DNA of 64,000 nucleotides. Source: Apiosordaria backusii. Lineage: Eukaryota > Ascomycota > Sordariomycetes > Sordariales > Lasiosphaeriaceae. Under the pieces are notes generated by a model. It saw only the letters and a list, made by a program, of their open reading frames with translations. It was not told the origin of the DNA and searched no databases. Made by a program: the position numbers and the translations under genes. Positions 22,701 through 35,201 of this stretch are shown in pieces (within the stretch, counting starts at the first letter, position 1; every line of letters starts with the position of its first letter). The stretch spans positions 4,154,001-4,218,000 of the forward strand of contig JAUKTV010000001.1 in the NCBI GenBank assembly GCA_030549205.1, written 5' to 3'.

Positions 22701-23397
22701 GTGCTATCGCCATTCCAAACCGCGAAGGACTGGGATCTGGGATGAGCAGACGAACCTCTGCAAAGCTTTTCCCCGATGCTCGAGTTGCGGGCCAAGCAAG
22801 ATGGGTCTTGCAGGTTCACACAGACTTGTCAGGCGTCGTAACCGGCCAGCTGCAAAGTGTGCATGTGTGTTGCTCACTTACCGCTACCCCCCAGCTTGTC
22901 CTCTTTGGTCGCCCTGGTTCATACTGCCATGTTTGGTGTTATCTTCTTGCAGCAAGGCCACCTGTCGGCCTTCATGTCTCGTCGTGCAGGCGCTGGTCGG
23001 GCGATCACTCCATCCCTCATGGGCAGTGGGATGTTTCTCCGCACGGATGTTCGAGTCCTTCAAGGTACTCAGGTACTCTCTGATAGCGAGCGGCAGATCT
23101 CAGACATTCTCCTCTCGGCCATTTGGCTGCTCACATTCCAGGCGGCTCTTGCCCCTTATATTGGTCGAGCTATTCCCACTTTGACAGTCGGTTTGCCTAT
23201 CCTGTCTAAGGGGTGCTTCCCAGGTTTTTCCTACACCCATCTCGTTCTTGTTTCCTGTATATCTATCCAGCAGCCCTCATTCCTGTCCCTCAGGGCGAGA
23301 GGTCTGGTTCTGGTCTTCAACCCCCCTTGGTCTTCTTTTGCTTCTTCCCTTCACTTGTTTTCAATCCTCCTCTCCTTGCACGCCAGTGAAAGCAAAT
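16726..23397. other. 6.7-kb gene-poor region, probably regulatory upstream of the BrlA-like gene
   Basis: No reading frame here resembles a known family; the longest (22857-23480 plus) translates to unconvincing hydrophobic sequence overlapping the start of the next gene. The region contains GGTA microsatellites (17640-17850), G/T-rich tracts near 17490-17580 and scattered short frames. Long upstream regions and long leaders with upstream AUGs are common for developmental transcription factors in filamentous fungi, so much of this may be promoter and 5' UTR of the gene at 23398. This is inference. Confidence 0.4.
17640..17850. repeat. GGTA tetranucleotide microsatellites
   Basis: Clusters of GGTAGGTAGGTA occur at about 17648-17662, 17730-17745 and 17825-17838. 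They match the TACC clusters seen at 53080-53190 and 53400-53430. Confidence 0.85.
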
Positions 23398-24719
23398 ATG
23401 GAGTTCCATACAGGGCATCCCATGTGTTCTGTGCCTCTTGGGTTGGACGACGACGACATGTTCAGTCCCAGTGGATCTAGCTTTTCGTTGTCCTCCTCAA
23501 GCTACGGTCCCCACACACCTACCTCTGGACGGTCAACTCCTCCACAAAACTCGTTCGACTATGGCTCTTCCTTTGCCTCTTCGATCGACGGCCACTCCAT
23601 CGAGCTCACCCCCCCTTCCTCGGCAACAAACTCTTACTTTCCGTTTGCCTTCAAGGGCGATGGCGTATCCGACTTTAGCCACCAGCCAGCCTTTCCCCTC
23701 ACCCCCTCGCGCAGCCAGCTCAGCTTCCCCAGCTTCTCGCACCACAGCGGATATGGCGGCGGCGGCGTGCAGCTCTCGCCTTCCCAGCACGTCGAGTACT
23801 TTTGCGGGGATAACCTCTTCCAGCTGCCTGTGGTTGTCAGCCCGCAGCAGCAGCTCCCGTCGAGCAGCAGTGGGTGGGAAAGCTGGCGCTGGCCCCAGGG
23901 GGACAGCCACAGTCCCATCAGCTTTGGGGAGCACACGCCAAAGAGGCCCAGTGTGATGGTGAGGCATCCCCCGCTCAAGTTTGAGGCTGAGGAAGAGGAC
24001 ATGGAGATGAGGAAGAAGTATATGATGAAGGAGAATCACCACTCGCTTGAGCCATCGGCTATGGGCTTGCTCCCGTCCCCGCTTCATAGAATCAAGGAGG
24101 ATCCTTCATCTCCTCCTCCTCCTTTTTATTCGTCTTCTTCTTCTTCTTCTTCTTCTAGGCAAAGACATGCACGGATGAGGGACTCGAAGCGGGGAGTGAA
24201 GGATGGCATTGATGGCGGTGGTGGTGGTCGTGGTGGTGTGGAGCCCAAGGCGATGCACCGGTGCCCTGTGCCTGGGTGCACATATGGCCCTTATAGGAGG
24301 AACGAACACTTGAAGAGGCATTTGAGAACGTGAGTATTTTTTTCTTTGTTTGTATCATGTTCAACAATCTTGTATTTTTTGTTTTGGCAAATGGACACTA
24401 CTGATAAGAAGTTAGACACGGCATCGGCGGTGATCAGGAAGAGTGGATCTGCGAGTTTTGCCCGCCGGCCAAGCCCAAGACTTTTAATAGGCGGGACAAC
24501 TTCACAGCGCATATTAAATTGCACACCCGGCCGAAGGGGAAGAATAGTCGGACGGAGTACAATGTCGCGGCTATCGAGGTTTATAATAGGGAGCAGGCGA
24601 GGATTAGCTGTTCGAAGAAGTTTAGGGGGAAGAAGAATGGGGGAGTGGGAGCGGGAGTGGCGTCCGCGGGGAAGATGTTGAAGGCGAGGGGGGTGATGGA
24701 GGGGGGAGGTGATGCTTGA
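23398..24719 (+). CDS. BrlA-like C2H2 zinc-finger transcription factor
   Basis: 411 residues from exons 23398-24329 and 24416-24719. The 86-nt intron (GTGAGT donor, ACTGATAA branch, TTAG acceptor) falls between the two zinc fingers. The first 300 residues are S/P/H-rich and disordered, with an S-run encoded by (TTC)n near 24127-24157 and a G-rich linker. Finger 1 is CPVPGCTYGPYRRNEHLKRH (C-x4-C, H-x3-H). Finger 2 has CEFC, then a RRDNFTAHIKLH recognition region, followed by a basic KGKNSR. The pairing of RRxEHLKRH with RRDNFTAH, then a basic tail, closely parallels Aspergillus BrlA, which drives conidiophore development through BrlA response elements. Many Sordariomycete C2H2 proteins carry this signature without a proven conidiation role, so orthology is uncertain. 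Start is the first ATG giving MEFHTGH; an in-frame open extension upstream lacks coding character. Confidence 0.78.
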
Positions 24720-27457
24720 GATGGGGAGGGGAAAATGAAGGAAAGTGGGTGTGGGGAAGAGGTGAAAGGGGAATGAATGAATGGGGTTGATAATGACCAA
24801 AAGCAGTGGATGAGTTATGTATATGTATCACAATTGTGTGCGGTATCTTTTTGTGTTTCTTTTTGTTCTTTTTTGGGTATTGGAGTTTTGGATGGGTGGA
24901 TGAGTGGATTGGGGGGGCGTCGTTGGCAACATGTGTACGCACTTTTTTGGTGGTGGATCACACGAGGATTTGGGGGGGAGGGGTGGTCATGTAACAATTA
25001 CTACTATCTATGATGATGATGGGATGGGTGTGGAAACAAGGGGTTGCAAAAAACATTGGCGGTGGTGGTGGTGGTTAGCTTCAATGGATGGGGTATAATG
25101 TATAATATATTAGCAGCTGTTGCTGGTATGAAGAAACAAAAGGATAATACAAATTAACATGGCAACAACTCATGGCCATTGTGTGTGCATCTATCTCAAA
25201 GTTCTCAACATCGACCTCTCTGGGGTAGGGGTTTGCCCCCTCAACAAAGGCCAGACTGCGCCCGACCAGATCGACGACCAGCAGGTCCTGAAAGGCGTTG
25301 GACTCGTGTCTGTCTGTGACTTGACCGACAGCGAGCAGAAAAAAGCGTTGTGTGATTTGAACCAACAGTTTTGCGTTGTCTCAGACCTGGCATGGACGAG
25401 GCGCTAGAGTTTTTTCTTGTGTCTGAGACAATTGGCCTGCTGCTGCTCTGTCCGAGATGAAACAAATGTTTACTACTGGTCAGTCACTCATACTGTGTAG
25501 TTGTGCCTTTTGCCCGGTTGAAGGCCGAAGACTCGCTTCCGATTGTTTCTCTTGGGCTGATTTAGTATGAGATAGTCTGGGGAAGGGTTACACGGTGTGT
25601 TGAGTGGGTTAAGGATTTCAGCAGTCATGGAATCATCAAGTTTGAATGGACGAGACGACTCGTAGGATTTGTTCAGTCTCCTACGACACTTTTTACATTG
25701 TTGTCAGGCCATGTCTACATATCTGACCGGTACCTACATCATGAGTTTGGTACATTGCTAGCGCCCAGACAGCCTAGAGCAGCCACAAGGAAGATGGCAC
25801 TTACGCTAAGATGGTTGTCGGTATCCAATAGAAAACGGGAGTGGATTGGGAGGGTTGGTTGTTTACTTCGCGTCTTTCAGAAGGGTGGTATGGTGTGACA
25901 GTGTCTGTGATCAGGGTGTGACAGGAAAGCATGGCGTCTTGCCGTGCTTTGGACAAGAACAACTCTGGAAGCGAAGGAGAATTTTAGGAGTGGCTGACAC
26001 TGTAACGGTTGTGTGTGTGACTGCGATTTTCAAGATGCGGCAGAGATCTGTGGGGAAAAAGAACCGTGATAGAAAGGGTGGTGTGATGGTGATGATCTCC
26101 TCCTTTTGGGAGGATCTACAATGCAGTTTGAGGCGCTAGGTGAGGACTGAGAATGAGATGGGGATGGGATTCGGAAAATTGGCATGTTTCGTTTCTTCTT
26201 TTTTGACTCTTGTGAGTGATTGGGGGGGATTGTTACCTTGAGACATGTATGCTGCTCTGCCTTGGCAGGTGCATACAGCCTCATGCACCTCGGCGCCGTT
26301 ATTTGTCTCTCTTTTCCGGATGAGAATCTTATCATGTTGGGTGTCACATACCTAGTACCTTGGTGAGTTGATACCTCGGTGAGGCGGTTGGGGAATAGGT
26401 ATCGAGGTGATCTGAAGAGGGTTCAGTATTGCTAAAGGTACCTGATAACGGTGGGAGTGTGATAACCCCGAAAGCCAGCATCTCTTAGTGTCCTATTCAT
26501 CTGAACTAGGGGAGGTGGCCTTCCCTCCGCCAGCCACACTCCTGGGCTGTCGTCATCTCATCGGACCTTCTCCCAAAAGGACCTGACGCATCTAAGCTTT
26601 TCCTCTCTAAAACCTCCTATCCAATAGACTTCAGATGGTGAACTCTGTGCCTCATGCACACGTGGAAAGTCTCCGAGCGATGGCTTTGACACATGCCACA
26701 CACGGAGGGTTCAGTCCGGGAATCTGGGTCAAAGGCTCAGATTAAACCCTGGAGCGAAATTGCTTTTTCCTGTCACAGACAGGAAACAGCAAGGGGGATG
26801 AAAAAGTCTGATGGGATTCAGGATGGGATTTTGGAATCGAGATTGTAGAAGATAAAGACCGCTGAAGGTGATATTCTACACGTGTAGATGTTTTATAGTA
26901 GTTGATCTGAGATTATCGTAACCCTAGATCTGTGAAGTGATGCCGATGAGATCCTTGTGCAAATCCTTTGGATGAACGGGGGTCAGGGTTCTGGGGTTTC
27001 TGGTGCCCTGTAACCCCAGGGTTACAAACGGCTGCCAGCCCAGTGCCAGCTGATGTTAGCCCAGCGCTAACCCCTCTGATTACCAAATGCCTTGGCTGCC
27101 CAAGAACCTCTCGGGTGCCGTTCCCGTGCCCCTCACCACCTCCAGCTTGGCTTTTTGGTCTCATTCAACTGGAATTGATATCTCACATCACCTAACCTAA
27201 TTCAATGTTCTCAATGCAGTTCCTCGTAAACCGAGCGTGTCAAACTACCAACAGCAATTCTTGCGAGTATCTCACCGACTCCGCCCCCTGAGCACGGTAT
27301 TCCTCACACAGTACGATGGGCCGCCAGTCTCAACCCTCAGCCAGCCCATTTCTTGCGCGTGTCGCCGATCTCGCCTGTTGAGAGGAGGTTGACCTTCAAA
27401 AAGAGGCCGACCGGTCCCGGCGTTTTCTGTGTACGATCGCGTGCATGAGAGCTAGCG
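24720..27457. other. 2.7-kb intergenic region
   Basis: Downstream of the zinc-finger gene there is G-rich and T-rich sequence to about 25100. No conserved frame was recognised. A perfect 14-bp palindrome, TCTACACGTGTAGA, lies at 26875-26888, and an imperfect inverted sequence GTAACCCCAGGGTTAC at 27010-27025. The last few hundred bases form the promoter of the F-box/LRR-like gene. Confidence 0.5.
26875..26888. promoter_or_regulatory. Palindrome TCTACACGTGTAGA, copy 1
   Basis: A perfect 14-bp inverted repeat centred on a CACGTG E-box. The same 14-mer recurs at 50252-50265. It could be a bHLH-type binding site; no factor is assigned. Confidence 0.4.
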
Positions 27458-30296
27458 ATGGACCACATCACCCGCATAGCAAACCCGCCCTCCTACCAGG
27501 AAGCTACACGGCGGTTGGACTGGGTCGAGCTTATCGCACCCTACGTGCCTATCCGAGAGTATGCACGTCTCTGCCTCGTTGACCGGCGTTTCTACCGCCA
27601 TCTGGCGCCGCGTCTCTGGAACGATCCTCTGGCAGCAGCCTCCGCCGGCAAACCTGTCAGCCGAGACATTAGTCCGTGAACTTCCTCTTGTGCCGTCTTT
27701 GCCGTCTGTCTGCTGTCCAGTGGCTGCACACACAAGACTGACTTGACCGGTGACAATCGCCGTGGCAGATCTCGAGTGGTTCTACCGCTTCATGGAGCAC
27801 ATGCGACGTGTCCGGCAGGCCACCCGTCTCCTTGTTACTTGCCTGGACCTCCGGGGGTTAGAGGCCGGTACCGCTGAACTTTCGCTGTATTCCTTGAACA
27901 GGTCGCTCTCGGCCTATTTGCGGGCAGTGCGGATCACATTCCCACAGCTTCGATGTGTTTTGCTGACCGGCCATCTAGACGTGGAAGCAGATGATCTGGC
28001 GGTGGCGACTGTTCCCGATGGGGTCGGCAATGACAGCAGCAGAGAGGGGCTGTTGATGCTCAGCATTCCACGGTGCCAAGTCAAACTGCCGACCGCCTTC
28101 TTCTCCTCGCCGTACCTGAGCAGACTTGTGTATCTGGACGTCTCCAACATGGCCGGGTCCCTCAGGAAGCCGCTGGTGCAGCGAACACTCGGTCCGGATA
28201 AGTATCCTGACCTTCGGATCCTCAAGGTGCAAGGGCGGGAGATGGGCGACTCAACGGCCGCCCTGTTGTTGAGAATCTTCAAGCAGCAGCTTTGGAGCTT
28301 GGACCTCAGTCAAAATGAACTGACTGATGCCGTGCTCCATGACTTGCATAATTTCGCCTTTCCTGCTGATAGCTTGCGGACCGAGAGCCATTTCGACGTT
28401 GAAGGCAGGTTGGAGACTATTCCTAACCAGGGCACGTCTCGTTTTGGCCAGTTTGGCTTCATCAGGGAGTCTCAGTGGAGCGCAGATTTTGATCATCCTG
28501 AACGATATTTGATTGACGCCCCTGTTTACACCCGCCTTGTTGAAGACGCTCCTCAGGAGGGCGCTCGTACCCGCCTCAATGGCCGCAAAAAGATACGTGA
28601 TGACTCCGAAGACGGGATCAGGACACTGCTATCGGGAGCTGTTGTAACTCACCCCCCTAAACGGGAATGTCTTCAAGATCTGGATGTTTTCCAAAATCAC
28701 AACGGCTTGACCCACCTGTATCTCAACGATAACAGCATAACCTCCAGCGGCCTGGTCAGGTTGATCATGTCATCCCCTGGGCAACTAGAGCATCTCGAGT
28801 GCGATAGCATGGTCTACGATATGCACGAGGCTGCGAAGCCGGAGTGGCTATCAGCTAGTGTCCGTGTCTCAGGCCTGCTCGGAGCAGCGCACATCTTCCG
28901 CCCCGTACTTTCGTCGAACCTACAGGTCTTGCGCATCCACCACTCCCTCGTTACACAACTTTTGTCTTTGAATCTGAGAGGGGAGGTCCATAGTGGAGGT
29001 GAGCTGTCAACCATGGCAAACCTGTGGCTAGCCGAAACGTTCCTGCTCCCACGGGCCGAGATGGCCTACCCGCAAGCATTTGCGCCAGATATGAACCCCC
29101 GGTTACGGCTTCTGGCCCTAACGCACCTCCCGAGATGGTCGACCGGCCCCCTGATTGACAGGCTGATAAACCTCCTGAAGCTCGCCTCGATGCAGGAGCG
29201 GGCAATTCAAGACATGAACAGGATTCTGAACAGAAACCACCGCGGGCCTGTTGCGGTGTCCGGATTGAGGCATATCCGACTGGAGTTTGACAATGACTCC
29301 CGGGAGGAGCTTTTGCTTGAGGACAGCGAAGAAGATGAAGAAGAGAAGAAACGAAAGAAGAATGCTGAAGAATTCGCCGCCAAGGGATTCAGCTTCTTTG
29401 ACGAATCCCGGTTCTCTGACTTTTCTTTCGGTTCTTCTCCTGCTGCTTCCCCTGTTGCCAACACTGAGGTTTCTTCATCAAATATAAACACAGCCATGGC
29501 TACAAATACAGACACCACGCCTCTCACGTCGGTGGCGGCTGCTGCAACTGACGATCACAGGTCGTTTTTGGACGAGAATCGGAATCAGTCAGTGTCAAAT
29601 CAGAGTCAAAATAAAAGACCATGTCCCTCACATCCTCCCCGCACCGGCGACACGTCCGAGCTCATCTTGAATGGGGGCAATGAAGACGAGTCGGCCCGAC
29701 TGATACCTGCACAGCAGCAACAACAACAACAACAATACACGGAGTTACCCAGCTGCACCACGACCACGGTTGTGAATAGCAGCACAGGCAACTGGAATGG
29801 AGCGGAATATACCGTCCCCATCTGGATTGGCCCACCACCTCCACCAGCGATCATCTCAACTGATGAAGACACCCCACAGCGGCAACGGCATCAACAGCAA
29901 GAAGTCTCCCCTGCAGTGCTGGTCTACATGCAAAACATCCTCGACAAGCATCTGTGTGCTGATGCGCAGCCTGCCAGTCCGTGTCATGTACTTGCCGGTG
30001 TTCCAGAAGGTGAGTTTGTATGGGGCGCTGCGTGGCAGGCTATTGTTACAGGAGGAGACAGCGCAAAGACCAAGATGGGGAAGCCGAAGAAAAGGGAGCT
30101 GCTGAATGAGATGAGGGATGTGATTGAGGGGATCAAAGCGTATAGGAGGGAGACGAGGGCGAGGTTTGAAGTAGCGTTGAAGATGGCTAGGCAGAAGGGG
30201 GAAGAGGTGAGACTGGGGGAACCACACTTTCACTATGGGGGGAGATTGGAGGTTGTGAGGGCTGAGAGGGAAGGGGAAGGGATGGGGTGGAGGTGA
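27458..30296 (+). CDS. F-box/leucine-rich-repeat-like protein
   Basis: 913 residues if exons 27458-27671 and 27769-30296 are joined. The 97-nt intron has a CTGACTTGAC branch and GGCAG acceptor, but a weak GTCCGT donor. The N-terminus, YVPIREYARLCLVDRRFYRH followed by APRLW, reads like an F-box-type helical motif. The body contains several leucine-rich segments, for example LRILKVQG, LWSLDLSQNELTD (about 220) and LTHLYLNDNSITSSGL (about 365), the last two being good ribonuclease-inhibitor-type LRRs. A charged EEDEEEKKRKK stretch, an S/T-rich spacer and a Q-run (29709-29734) follow. The C-terminal about 120 residues are charged and helical. It is plausibly a substrate adaptor of an SCF ubiquitin ligase, although the F-box is weak. 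No gene name is justified. Confidence 0.65.
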
Positions 30297-32509
30297 GATT
30301 TGCAACAGTCTTCTGAGAGACGAGCAACACTTCCATGCACAGTGCCACCCCAACCATCACACCAGTGTCAAATGACGCGCATCAATGAAGCCGATCTGGC
30401 CAGTCATAACTACCTTTGATGATTTTCCATCGACCTTCCTTTTTCAGGGGCCCTCTGGCCTGAGAGGTTAAACCGCACAACGTGGATGGCAGGTTTCAAG
30501 TCGTCACATGAGATCACTATCACGCCAGACAGACTCACACACTCCCCACGATAAAACACGACAGGAACACGAGGTGTTGAGATTCAGGGTGAGAAACAGG
30601 CCGCACGAATCAATGAGATCTCACCGAGCACTGAGACTCACAATAACTCATAGAACACATGGCAAAGTATGGGGGAAGGGACCTCCAATGAGATTATTTA
30701 TCACACACGATGAAATAATAAGCTTTTTGGACTGTTTTACTTGAGTTTTTGGCTGATGGTTTCCAGCCTTGAGAGCATCATAAAACCTTGAGGTGATCAA
30801 ATGATACTAACCACAATGCAAGAATAATGCAGGCTGTATATCCACAAGAAATAAAATGCGGGCAGTTGAACCTAGCTAACCACCCCTTTGGTGTTTGGAG
30901 GAGGTTTGAGGAGTTTCTATCTACCTACCTAGAAAATCCGGACTATTTTCATTCTTTACTTTTACCGTGTTTTTCTTTTCCTTTTCGTGCTGAAAATACG
31001 TTTTTGTGTACCCCTTTTTTTTACCCCTGACCTGACCAGGTAGCATTCCATCACCCGCCCCTCTTGTTGCCCGTGATGAGAGCTGCTGGTATCATCTTTG
31101 TTGATTTGAAGATGATTTGCCGACCTAGATACGGAAAAATGATCACCACAATAATTAGAGGGATAGGCTTGTCATACCAAGAAGTAGTAGAGAGCTTGTG
31201 TGATACATTTGAAGTCATCGTTGTCTGGAACACCATTCATCATAGAAAAAAAGCTATGCCTCTAAGGTCCCAAGCATCTAGGCAAAATATTGATTAGTGA
31301 ATGCCCTAAGTAGAGGCTTTTCTTGTCATTCCTTTCAAACATTACTACACTCTCATCGTGCTTCCTTGCTGTCTTCAATGTCACCAACCATGGCATCTAT
31401 CGTAGTCATAATTTCCCGACCAGGCTGTTGGGGCTATCTAGGTATCATCAGACCATGACCCCCCTTCTCTAAAATCCGTCAGCAAGAAACAGTTGGATTC
31501 CATTCTCTACTGAGTTAAGCCTGGCCAGCAACATACCTATGACGCATGATTTGGCATTTTTGACAACCGGGCAGAAAGCGTGCTCTTGATTAACTCATTT
31601 ACCCGAGGTCATAAAGCCACTTTTGACACTTGTGGGAGAGAAGGAACATTCAGATTCGTCTTTTTTACGTGTCTCTTGAATCAAGATACGGTGGTGATAT
31701 GTGGTCTGCAATAGTAGATATAAAAAGGACTACACAATATAACGTATATAGGTAGGGATCAAGAAAGCCAGGGCCATCTCTCTGGTTCTTTTTAAAAAGA
31801 TATGAAGTTGAATATATAGGTAGTCTCCTACATCAAGATAAGACTTTTGCCGTCCACGAGCAGTTAAAGAAAAACAAGCATCACAGGCCCTTTGTCAGTA
31901 ACTTCAAATCACCCCTATTCAAGCGCCGGGTCTATACCCACGAAAAGAAAAGAAAAATGGAGGAAATGGTATGTACTTAATGCCTAAATACCTTTCTTCT
32001 CTATCCCCAGAGGCCCATCCATGTACCTGCTGAATATTCCTCCTTTACCTAATATCAGTGGGCAAAAGATCCTACCCAGTTTCAGCGCGCTTTCTATGTT
32101 GAATGAAAGGTAAGTAAGGTAGGTTGGAATCTTGGAAAAGGGGTGACCGGTCTCTCAGGATGGTGTTCGAAGCGAGGAGGAAAACACTGGGAAGCCCGCA
32201 CCTCTGGCCAAACTTGGGTCTCCAAGCTTGCTTGTAAGCACGGTCGTGGGATGGGATAATAATAAAGCCGTGAAGAGCTTGGCTTGCTTACTTGGCTTGT
32301 GCCCCCTCAAGACACATAATGATCCATATCTTCCGACTTGATGTTTCAAGGCAATGTGAGATTATTAATAGTTGGTGTGTGTAAGTAAGTGTTCCCCCTA
32401 GCACGGGCGGCGAGGCATGTTGTATTTTTCGGCAGGGCATCTATATATCTCCCATAGTGTCCTTCTTGCATATTTTGTATCCCATCAAGAAACACACAAC
32501 TACCTACTC
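30297..32509. other. 2.2-kb intergenic region between convergent genes
   Basis: It lies between the 3' ends of the F-box/LRR-like gene (+) and the eIF2B gamma gene (-). There are no coding frames of note. A T-rich stretch (30950-31025) and AT-rich sequence near 31700-31800 are visible. Nothing functional was recognised. Confidence 0.5.
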
Positions 32510-34303
32510 CTACTCCTCATCCTCCTCACTCCCCTCCCCATCCTGACTACCCCCCTCATCATCCCGATCATCATACGCATCATCCAACTCCTCCTTCGTA
32601 GCCTCCAGCCCACTCGAACTCATAAACTTCTCCTCCTTCGCCTCCGTCTTCGCCTCCACCAGCAAGTTCTCCTGCACCTCGCACCCGCTCAGCACACACC
32701 CCTCGCCGAGCTCAGCCCTCCTCCCAATGATGCACTTGGTCAGCTTGCAGTTCTTGCCAATCACCACCCCGTCCATGAGCAGACAACCCTGCAGCTTGGC
32801 ACCCTCGCCAATCTGGCAGTTGGCCCCAATGACAGACTCTTTGATCGAGGTTTTCTCTGATACAGTAACATTGTCCGCGACTAGCGAGTCAGACTTGGAG
32901 ATGGCGGTTCTGGGCTTGACGCCCTCGGGGTAGGCGACCTTGCGGGTGTGGCAGTAGGGGCTGGGGGGGTTGTTGATGTCGTGGATCTCTTCGAGGGAGG
33001 GTAGTTTGGCGAGTTGGAGGGAGATCTGCAGCAGGAGCTGGGCGGTGTCGACGCGGCGGATGATGGGGGTTGGCTTGGCTGGGGTGGAAGCTGGGTGGAG
33101 GTAGGCGAGCAGTGGGGGGACGACCACTGATTTTGTGGGGGTCGATTCCAAGGGGTTGGAGTCTTCGGCTTTGGGGGTTTTGAGGGTGACGACCTGATTA
33201 GGCTCCTCGACGGGGTTGGTGTTTAAGCTCAGCTTTTGGGTCGCGGCCGCGAGGGTATCGGTGTTGACGGTGGTGATGTTGTCACCGCGAGGGCTGGTGG
33301 TGCCGCCGTGCTGGGAGGACAAGTCGTCTACTGGTTGAGTGAGGAACCCGTCAAAGCCAAGTTTGGTAGACAAGCCCTTTTGCCAGCTGGCTTTGGCCCA
33401 CCAGCCGATGACGTCCTCGCCGATGGTCTCGAGGCGGTCGTTTTCCTTGACAAACTTCATGACCCATTGGGGAAAGATGTAGATGTGAGCATCGCGATGG
33501 GTGGTATTCATCTTGACCTCGGGGTGCTGCTCAGCGATGTCGTGGCGGAGAGGGAAGCCCTTCGTGTCTTCCAGAGCATCCTTCAAGGTGTCTGTGGGCA
33601 TGGAGCAGACCAACTTGGACAAGTGAGGGAAGAGGGAACCGCTGGCAGGCAGGACCGAGGACGAGGGGAGTGGTAGTGTGGCAATGAACTCGGTCTCCTC
33701 CCCCTTGATGGGGGTTTCTGATTTCGTTTGGTAGTATACGGACAGGCCACCGCTGTGTTGCCCCTGACATGCGCGAGAGTCGCCAAGAACGTCTCCTAAG
33801 CTGGCAGATTTGACCATCCATGCTTGCAAGAGCTTTTCTGGGCCTAGCTCGCACACTAGGTCGCAAGGGAGAACCAGAAAGTCGGATGTCACAAGTGACT
33901 GCAGCTCTGGAAGTCTGAGGATTTCGGCGGTGCCTGTGTTTTGGTCCAAATCCTTTGGCGCAAGGAGATCGGGACGGGGGAGCGGTAAACCAGTCAGAAA
34001 TGGATTTGTCTTCAGCGCAGTGGAAATGGCTTCTTCGGCTGAGGGGGGGCAGATGAGTGTGATATCTACAACATGTGTCAATATTTAACGTGAAGGTGAT
34101 GATGATTGGTGTGAGTTCTCACTTGTGATGCCGGCTCGGTAGCAAAACTCAAGCGGATACCAGACCATAGGCCTGTTGGCAATGGGGAGCAGAGCCTTTG
34201 GGTTCTCATCGGGATTTGCTGTGAAGGTTGGGAATGAGCTCCCTGGGCCGCACAAGATGAGCGCCTGCAACCCAGGGGTCGCGATAGTGACTGCGTGGGG
34301 CAT
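32510..34303 (-). CDS. GCD1: Translation initiation factor eIF2B subunit gamma
   Basis: 578 residues from exons 34303-34123 and 34065-32510; a 57-nt intron (34066-34122, GTGAGA donor, TTGTAG acceptor) splits the N-terminal domain, giving YRAGITNITLIC. The product is a catalytic-side subunit of eIF2B, the guanine nucleotide exchange factor that recycles eIF2 in the cytosol. The N-terminus is the nucleotidyltransferase-like fold with ALILCGPGSSF and NPKALLPIANRPMVWYPLE. The middle has the TSDFLVLPCDLVCELG region. The C-terminus is a left-handed beta-helix of hexapeptide repeats (VADNVTV, IGANCQIGEGAKL, VIGKNCKL, IGRRAELGEGCVL; about residues 440-520), then an acidic tail. A disordered insertion of about 70 residues lies in the middle. 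It is divergent from the Pex22-like gene, with about 900 bases between starts. Confidence 0.88.
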
Positions 34304-35201
34304 GGCAGTGATTCTCTTGGACAGGCGACAGTTTGCTGGAGATGATTGCTTTGTATCGTATCTCTAAACCTCTGTGACAGATCAGAGAAGTTGAATCAAC
34401 ATTAACTGTCGTTGCTGCTTTTGCTTCGATTTTGTGCCTATAGTGAGTCACTCGTAGCCAGTTGAAGACGAAGGTTTGGTCAAAAAGACCCCTCCATTCA
34501 TGTGTGAATGCCCCTCATTGATGCGACAGGGTTAGGGTTCATGGGCTGTGCGGTGCATGTTGGGGACAGAATAAGGCTGGAGATATGTATTTAACTCTAT
34601 ATAAAGACCGTAGAGGCCTCTTTGAGATCCAAAATGCAGTTGACAATGCTAGCCATGCAATTGTTCTACTTTCGGAGACTAGACTGATGCTTTTGTCAAA
34701 TTCACTGGTCAAAAAAAGGTGACGTATGGGCAATTGGGAGAGAACACACGGACCACCCCCGTGTTTCTTGGCGTCAGCTTCAGCTTTCTTTGTTATTTCT
34801 CGCCGGGCCAACCACCTGCCTCGGTTTGGGTATCCGAAAATTGGAGCTCGGCTTTGGCTGGGAAGAGGGAGCTGGGGCCGCTGCCGCGCTTGGGGGCACC
34901 GGCATCAACAAACCGTGCCATCCCTTCCCCATCTCTTCATCCCATCCCCAGCTCCCCAGCCTTCCCATTGCGCTATCCCCACATGTCCACATGTTACGGA
35001 TACCTGCCTGTTCGCCCTACCTTACCCGAACTGTGTAGTGTCCCAACCACCAGCCACATAGTTTTTGACAACTCCTCCAAGTATCTATCGACAACTGATG
35101 GTGGTCACTGCGCCCTGTGACCGACCTCCCTTGCCTTACGAGTAGACCGACGAGCAAGCCGCGAACTGCCCGAAACGAGATGATCGATCGCAACATCACC
35201 A
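34304..35201. promoter_or_regulatory. Divergent promoter region, eIF2B gamma / Pex22-like
   Basis: 898 bases between divergent start codons. A TATATAAAG-like element occurs near 34596. The plus-strand frames at 34719-35120 are short, overlap one another in three frames and match no family. Otherwise no element is assigned. Confidence 0.45.

Noticed and set aside
22857..23480. 207-residue open frame upstream of and overlapping the zinc-finger gene
   Set aside because: Hydrophobic, unstructured translation overlapping the start of a well-supported gene; more likely leader sequence.
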